Shown here: piece after piece, positions 6,358 to 9,767 of the stretch | Numbering within the stretch: position 1 is the stretch's first letter | Layout: each line of letters starts with the position of its first letter | Made by a program: the position numbers and the translations under genes | NCBI GenBank assembly: GCA_030638985.1 | Contig: DAOWDO010000052.1 | Coordinates: 1-9,767, forward strand | Source: Dehalococcoidia bacterium | Lineage (GTDB): Bacteria > Chloroflexota > Dehalococcoidia > Dehalococcoidales > DAOWLH01 | Reading direction: 5' to 3' | DNA: 9,767 bases | Notes under the pieces: model-generated | The model's database searches: none | What the model was told of the DNA's origin: nothing | The model's input: the letters and a program-made list of their open reading frames with translations, nothing else

Positions 6358-7753
6358 AGCCCTCCAGTTCTTTAGCTGCCTCGACGACGTCTTCTATGGT
6401 GCCCGCCATGTAAAAAGCCTGCTCTGGTATGGCATCGTGCTTGCCTTCCAGAATCTCACGAAAACCGCGCACCGTTTCGGCGATGGGTACGTACTTTCCC
6501 GGCCGATCGGTAAAGACCTCGGTAACAAACATTGGTTGGGTCAAAAACCGTTGAATCTTGCGGGCGCGAGCCACGGTGAGTTTGTCCTCCTCGCTGAGCT
6601 CCTCAATACCCAGGATAGCAATGACATCCTGGAGGTCGCGGTAGCGTTGGAGCACCCGCTGCACTTCACGGGCGATTTTGTAGTGCTCCTCACCGACGAT
6701 GGCAGGGTCCAAGAGTCTGGAGGTGGAGGACAGCGGATCAACCGCCGGGTAAAGGGCCTGCTCGGCCAGAGCTCTTTCCAGGGCAACAACGGCATCAAGG
6801 TGTCCAAAGGTGGCCACCACTCCGGGGTCGGTATAGTCATCGGCGGGAACATATATCGCCTGGAAGGAGGTGATTGAGCCCTGCTTGGTTGAAGTAATCC
6901 TTTCCTGAAGGTCACCCATTTCGGTAGCCAGTGTTGGCTGGTAGCCCACCGCCGACGGCATCCGCCCCAAAAGTGCCGATACCTCCATACCGGCCAGGGT
7001 GTAGCGGTATATGTTGTCAATAAACAGCAGCACATCCTGGTGTTCCTCATCCCGGAAATACTCGGCCATCGTCAGTCCGGTAAGGCCTACACGAAGGCGG
7101 ACCGCCGGTAGCTCGTTCATCTGCCCGAAGACGAGGACGGTCTTGTCTATTACTCCGGACTCTTTCATTTCGTTCCACAGGTCGTTGCCTTCACGTGACC
7201 TTTCGCCGACACCGGCAAATACGGAGAAGCCGCCGTGCTCTGTGGCGATATTGCGAATGAGCTCCATAATGATAACCGTTTTACCGACACCGGCACCGCC
7301 GTAGGCACCAATCTTACCACCCTTGACGAAGGGGGTTATCAGGTCAATGACCTTTATGCCCGTCTCCAGGGTTTGAGTAGTTGTTTCCTGTTCTTCAAAG
7401 GCCGGCGGCTCACGGTGTATCGGCCACTGCTCTTTGCTCTTGACCTCTCCAAGGTTATCCAGCGGCTGCCCTAAAACGTCGAAGAGCCGGCCCAGGCATG
7501 GTTTACCGACAGGTACTGTTATTGGTGCCCCGGTATCGATTGCCTCGGCACCACGCTGTAGCCCGTCGGTTGGCATCAGGGATAGACATCTTATCCAGTT
7601 ATTGCCGGTGTGCCCCTGGACTTCAAGCACCAGCTTGGAGCCGTTGCTCGTAATCTCAATAGCATTGAAGAGCGCCGGCAGCTCCTCTGGCGGGAACTCA
7701 ATGTCCACCACTGAGCCGATAACCTGTACTACTTTGCCTTTTGCCTTAGCCAT
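6356..7753 (-). CDS. atpD: F1Fo ATP synthase beta subunit (catalytic)
   Basis: Beta carries the catalytic nucleotide sites of F1. The protein has 465 residues, normal for the family. The P-loop GGAGVGKT is at 152-159, the catalytic glutamate is E184 in GERSREGND, and the Walker B aspartate is D246 in VLLFID. SALLGRMPSAVGYQPTLATE at 259-278 and YPAVDPL from 335 (adenine-pocket tyrosine Y335) are conserved. The torque-transmitting DELSEED loop reads EELSEED at 384-390. Residues 309-336 (DPGVVATFGHLDAVVALERA onward) differ from the common AHLDATTVLSR form, which may be a lineage signature. The Shine-Dalgarno AAGGTGA lies upstream of the ATG. It follows atpG after a 40-nt gap in which I see nothing else. 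Confidence 0.98.
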   Translation of the reverse strand: MAKAKGKVVQVIGSVVDIEFPPEELPALFNAIEITSNGSKLVLEVQGHTGNNWIRCLSLMPTDGLQRGAEAIDTGAPITVPVGKPCLGRLFDVLGQPLDNLGEVKSKEQWPIHREPPAFEEQETTTQTLETGIKVIDLITPFVKGGKIGAYGGAGVGKTVIIMELIRNIATEHGGFSVFAGVGERSREGNDLWNEMKESGVIDKTVLVFGQMNELPAVRLRVGLTGLTMAEYFRDEEHQDVLLFIDNIYRYTLAGMEVSALLGRMPSAVGYQPTLATEMGDLQERITSTKQGSITSFQAIYVPADDYTDPGVVATFGHLDAVVALERALAEQALYPAVDPLSSTSRLLDPAIVGEEHYKIAREVQRVLQRYRDLQDVIAILGIEELSEEDKLTVARARKIQRFLTQPMFVTEVFTDRPGKYVPIAETVRGFREILEGKHDAIPEQAFYMAGTIEDVVEAAKELEG

Positions 7754-7793
7754 CTTATCTCACCTTCCCTATAACTTGACTTTAGCTCGTCTG

Positions 7794-8654
7794 CTATTCC
7801 AGAGCAGCGGCGCCGCCGGTAATATCGAGCAGCTCCGCGGTAATCATCTCCTGACGCGCCTTATTGTAGGCCAGTGTTAAGTCATCGATGAGTTCTTCGG
7901 CGTTCTCGGTGGCATTGCGCATGGCAACCATTCGGGCTGACTGTTCACTGGCGATGGATTCCAGAATAGCGTGGTAGACCTGCATCTCTACAAAGCGGGG
8001 CAGAAGACCTTCCAGAACCGAGCTCGATTCCGGCTCGTAGATATAGTCAACATTCTGAGGCGCTGGTATCGGCGCCGGCTCAACAGGCAGCAGCTTTTTG
8101 ATGACTGGTTCCTGCACCATAGTCGAAACAAAGTGGGTGTAGGCCAGATAAACCTCGTCAATTGCGCCGTTACTGAAGTCGTCAATGACGATATGGGATA
8201 TAGGCAGTGTATCCAGCAGGCTGGGCCGGTCGCCGAGTCCGATAAACTCGGCCTCAACGCTCTGGCCGGTCCGCCTCAGGAAATCAAGCCCCTTGCGACC
8301 TGTGGCAATAAGTTTGACCGGCACTCCCTGCTCCAGTATGAAGCTACCTGTCTTGCGGTTGATGTTGCCCACCAGACCGCCGGCCAGGCCGCGGTCGGGA
8401 GTTATATGCACTATGGAAACACTGGTTACCGGCCGGCGGCACTGCAAACAGGGATGGAGTGCCCTGCCTTCGGTGGGCATTGCCGCCAGAGCCGACAGCA
8501 CCTGGGTTATCTTCTCGGAATAGGGCCGTCCCGCCAGGCCGTGCTCCTGTGCTCGCCTCATCTTGGAGGCGGCAATCATCTCCATAGCCCTGGTTATCTT
8601 GGCCGTGTTGCGGACACCCTTTATACGGCGGCGAATTAAACGAATGTTGGCCAC
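7794..8654 (-). CDS. atpG: F1Fo ATP synthase gamma subunit
   Basis: Gamma is the rotating shaft that couples proton flow through Fo to conformational change in beta. The protein has 286 residues, normal. The N-terminal helix IRLIRRRIKGVRNTAKITRA and MEMIAASKMRRAQ (24-36), the DRGLAGGL motif at 87-94, and the C-terminal helix with RMVAMRNATENAEELIDDLT and ITGGAAALE are all diagnostic. A CLQC pair (C69, C72) sits just before the Rossmann-like core, where I would not expect cysteines. The start is a GTG at 8654 with GAGG upstream, part of which overlaps the atpA stop. The gap to atpA is 9 nt, consistent with standard atpAGDC order. Confidence 0.96.
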   Translation of the reverse strand: MANIRLIRRRIKGVRNTAKITRAMEMIAASKMRRAQEHGLAGRPYSEKITQVLSALAAMPTEGRALHPCLQCRRPVTSVSIVHITPDRGLAGGLVGNINRKTGSFILEQGVPVKLIATGRKGLDFLRRTGQSVEAEFIGLGDRPSLLDTLPISHIVIDDFSNGAIDEVYLAYTHFVSTMVQEPVIKKLLPVEPAPIPAPQNVDYIYEPESSSVLEGLLPRFVEMQVYHAILESIASEQSARMVAMRNATENAEELIDDLTLAYNKARQEMITAELLDITGGAAALE

Positions 8655-8663
8655 TAATTACCT

Positions 8664-9767
8664 CTACTTGAATCCTTTTTTAAACTTTTCAATAGCTGCG
8701 GTGAGCTCTTTCTCGGTCTCTTCGCTGAGCTCTTTTGTCTTGGCTATGGTCTTGCCCACTTTCTGGTGCACTGTATCCATGAGTTTGAGGAGATTAACCT
8801 CAAAATCCAGCACCCTGTTCACCGGAATGTCATCAATGTAGCCGTTGATGGCGACATACAGAATGATGACCTGATTCTCCATCGACATGGGTGAGAACTG
8901 AAGCTGTTTTAATACCTCTTGAATTCGCTGGCCCCGGTCAATCTGTGCTCTGGTGGCTTTATCCAGTTCGGCGGTACCGAACTGGATAAAAGCAGCCAGT
9001 TCGCGGAACTGGCTCATAGCCAATTTCAATTTGCCGGCCACCTTCTTCATTGCTTTAGTCTGGGCAGCGCTGCCTACGCGGGATACCGATATGCCGATGT
9101 TGAGTGCCGGCCTGATGCCGGCGTTGAAGAGGTCCGGCTCCACATAAATCTGGCCGTCGGTGATAGAGATAACGTTGGTCGGAATATAGGCTGAGACATC
9201 CCCTGCCTGCGTCTCGATGATGGGTAGAGCTGTAAGTGAGCCGCCACCGTTTTCTTCGTTCAGCCTGGCGGCCCTCTCCAGTAGACGGCTATGCAGATAA
9301 AAGATGTCACCAGGGTAGGCTTCGCGCCCCGGCGGCCGACGCAGCAAAAGTGATAGCTGCCGGTAGGCCCAGCCATGCTTGGATAGGTCATCATAGACAA
9401 TCAGGGCGTCCTTTCCCGCTTCCATAAACTCCTCGCCCATGGCACAGCCGGCATAGGGGGCCAGGTATTGCAGGGCCACCGATTCTGAGGCATTGGCGGC
9501 AACCACGATGGTGTGCTCCATGGCTCCGTGAGCCTCCAGGTTGGCTACCACCTGGGCCACCTTGGAGGCCTTCTGCCCGATGGCGACGTAAATGCAAATC
9601 AGGTCACCGCCCTTCTGGTTAACGATGGCATCGAGGGCAATGGCCGTCTTTCCGGTGGAGCGGTCGCCGATAATAAGCTCTCTCTGCCCGCGGCCGATGG
9701 GAATCATGCTGTCTATCGCTTTGATGCCCGTCTGTACCGGGGTATCCACTTTCTTACGGGCGACTAC
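8664..9767 (-). CDS. atpA: F1Fo ATP synthase alpha subunit (5' end outside window)
   Basis: Alpha carries the noncatalytic nucleotide sites of F1 and alternates with beta in the hexamer. The visible 367 residues are the C-terminal part of a protein usually about 500-510 long, so some 135-140 N-terminal residues lie beyond the right edge. The frame is open to base 9767. Seen here are LQTGIKAIDSMIP-like VQTGIKAIDSMIPIGRGQRE (11-30 of the fragment), the P-loop GDRSTGKT (34-41), ALIVYDDLSKHGWAYRQLSL (121-140), RRPPGREAYPGD (143-154), and ISVSRVG with the arginine R230 that reaches the catalytic site. The P-loop has Ser where most alpha subunits have Gln (GDRQTGKT). The GTG at 9749 is an internal valine codon, not a start. 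Confidence 0.97.
   Translation of the reverse strand, partial: VVARKKVDTPVQTGIKAIDSMIPIGRGQRELIIGDRSTGKTAIALDAIVNQKGGDLICIYVAIGQKASKVAQVVANLEAHGAMEHTIVVAANASESVALQYLAPYAGCAMGEEFMEAGKDALIVYDDLSKHGWAYRQLSLLLRRPPGREAYPGDIFYLHSRLLERAARLNEENGGGSLTALPIIETQAGDVSAYIPTNVISITDGQIYVEPDLFNAGIRPALNIGISVSRVGSAAQTKAMKKVAGKLKLAMSQFRELAAFIQFGTAELDKATRAQIDRGQRIQEVLKQLQFSPMSMENQVIILYVAINGYIDDIPVNRVLDFEVNLLKLMDTVHQKVGKTIAKTKELSEETEKELTAAIEKFKKGFK

Noticed and set aside
7971..8639. A 222-codon plus-strand frame antisense to atpG
   Set aside because: Shadow of the gamma subunit gene; no family resemblance and no ribosome binding site.

Overview
The window is an ordinary-looking bacterial chromosomal segment with GC-rich codon use. 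It holds no mobile element, CRISPR array, tRNA or rRNA that I can see. Gene content and protein character (for example the divergent stretch around residues 309-336 of the ATP synthase beta subunit) suggest an uncultured Chloroflexota, perhaps Dehalococcoidia. No taxonomic marker here is decisive, so that is inference.

Layout: three transcription units. (1) Minus strand, 5040 down to 1: endonuclease V (nfi), release factor 2 (prfB, with a programmed +1 frameshift), an exported membrane-anchored MA-like metallopeptidase, RadC, and a family 5 solute-binding lipoprotein cut by the window edge. Gaps are -8 to +14 nt, so this looks like one operon. A strong sigma70-type promoter (TTGTCA-N18-TATAAT) lies so close to the nfi GTG that the transcript should be leaderless or nearly so. 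(2) Plus strand, 5105 to 5646: a near-consensus promoter (TTGACA-N17-CATAAT) drives rpsP and khpA, which overlap by 4 nt. (3) Minus strand, from the right edge down to 5908: the distal part of the F1Fo ATP synthase operon, atpA (5' end missing), atpG, atpD, atpC. Units 2 and 3 converge on 261 bp (5647-5907) in which I see no gene and no clear terminator.

How the genes work together: atpA/G/D/C encode the alpha, gamma, beta and epsilon subunits of F1. The delta and Fo genes presumably lie beyond the right edge. rpsP and khpA serve ribosome assembly and RNA binding. The nfi-led unit mixes DNA repair, translation termination, a surface peptidase and peptide or solute uptake, with no obvious common pathway. 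The most instructive feature is the prfB recoding site. The in-frame UGA at codon 23 splits the gene into a 22-codon leader frame and a 347-codon main frame, and the overlap with the next gene means RF2 autoregulation could extend to the metallopeptidase. I found no convincing novel defence or mobile system.
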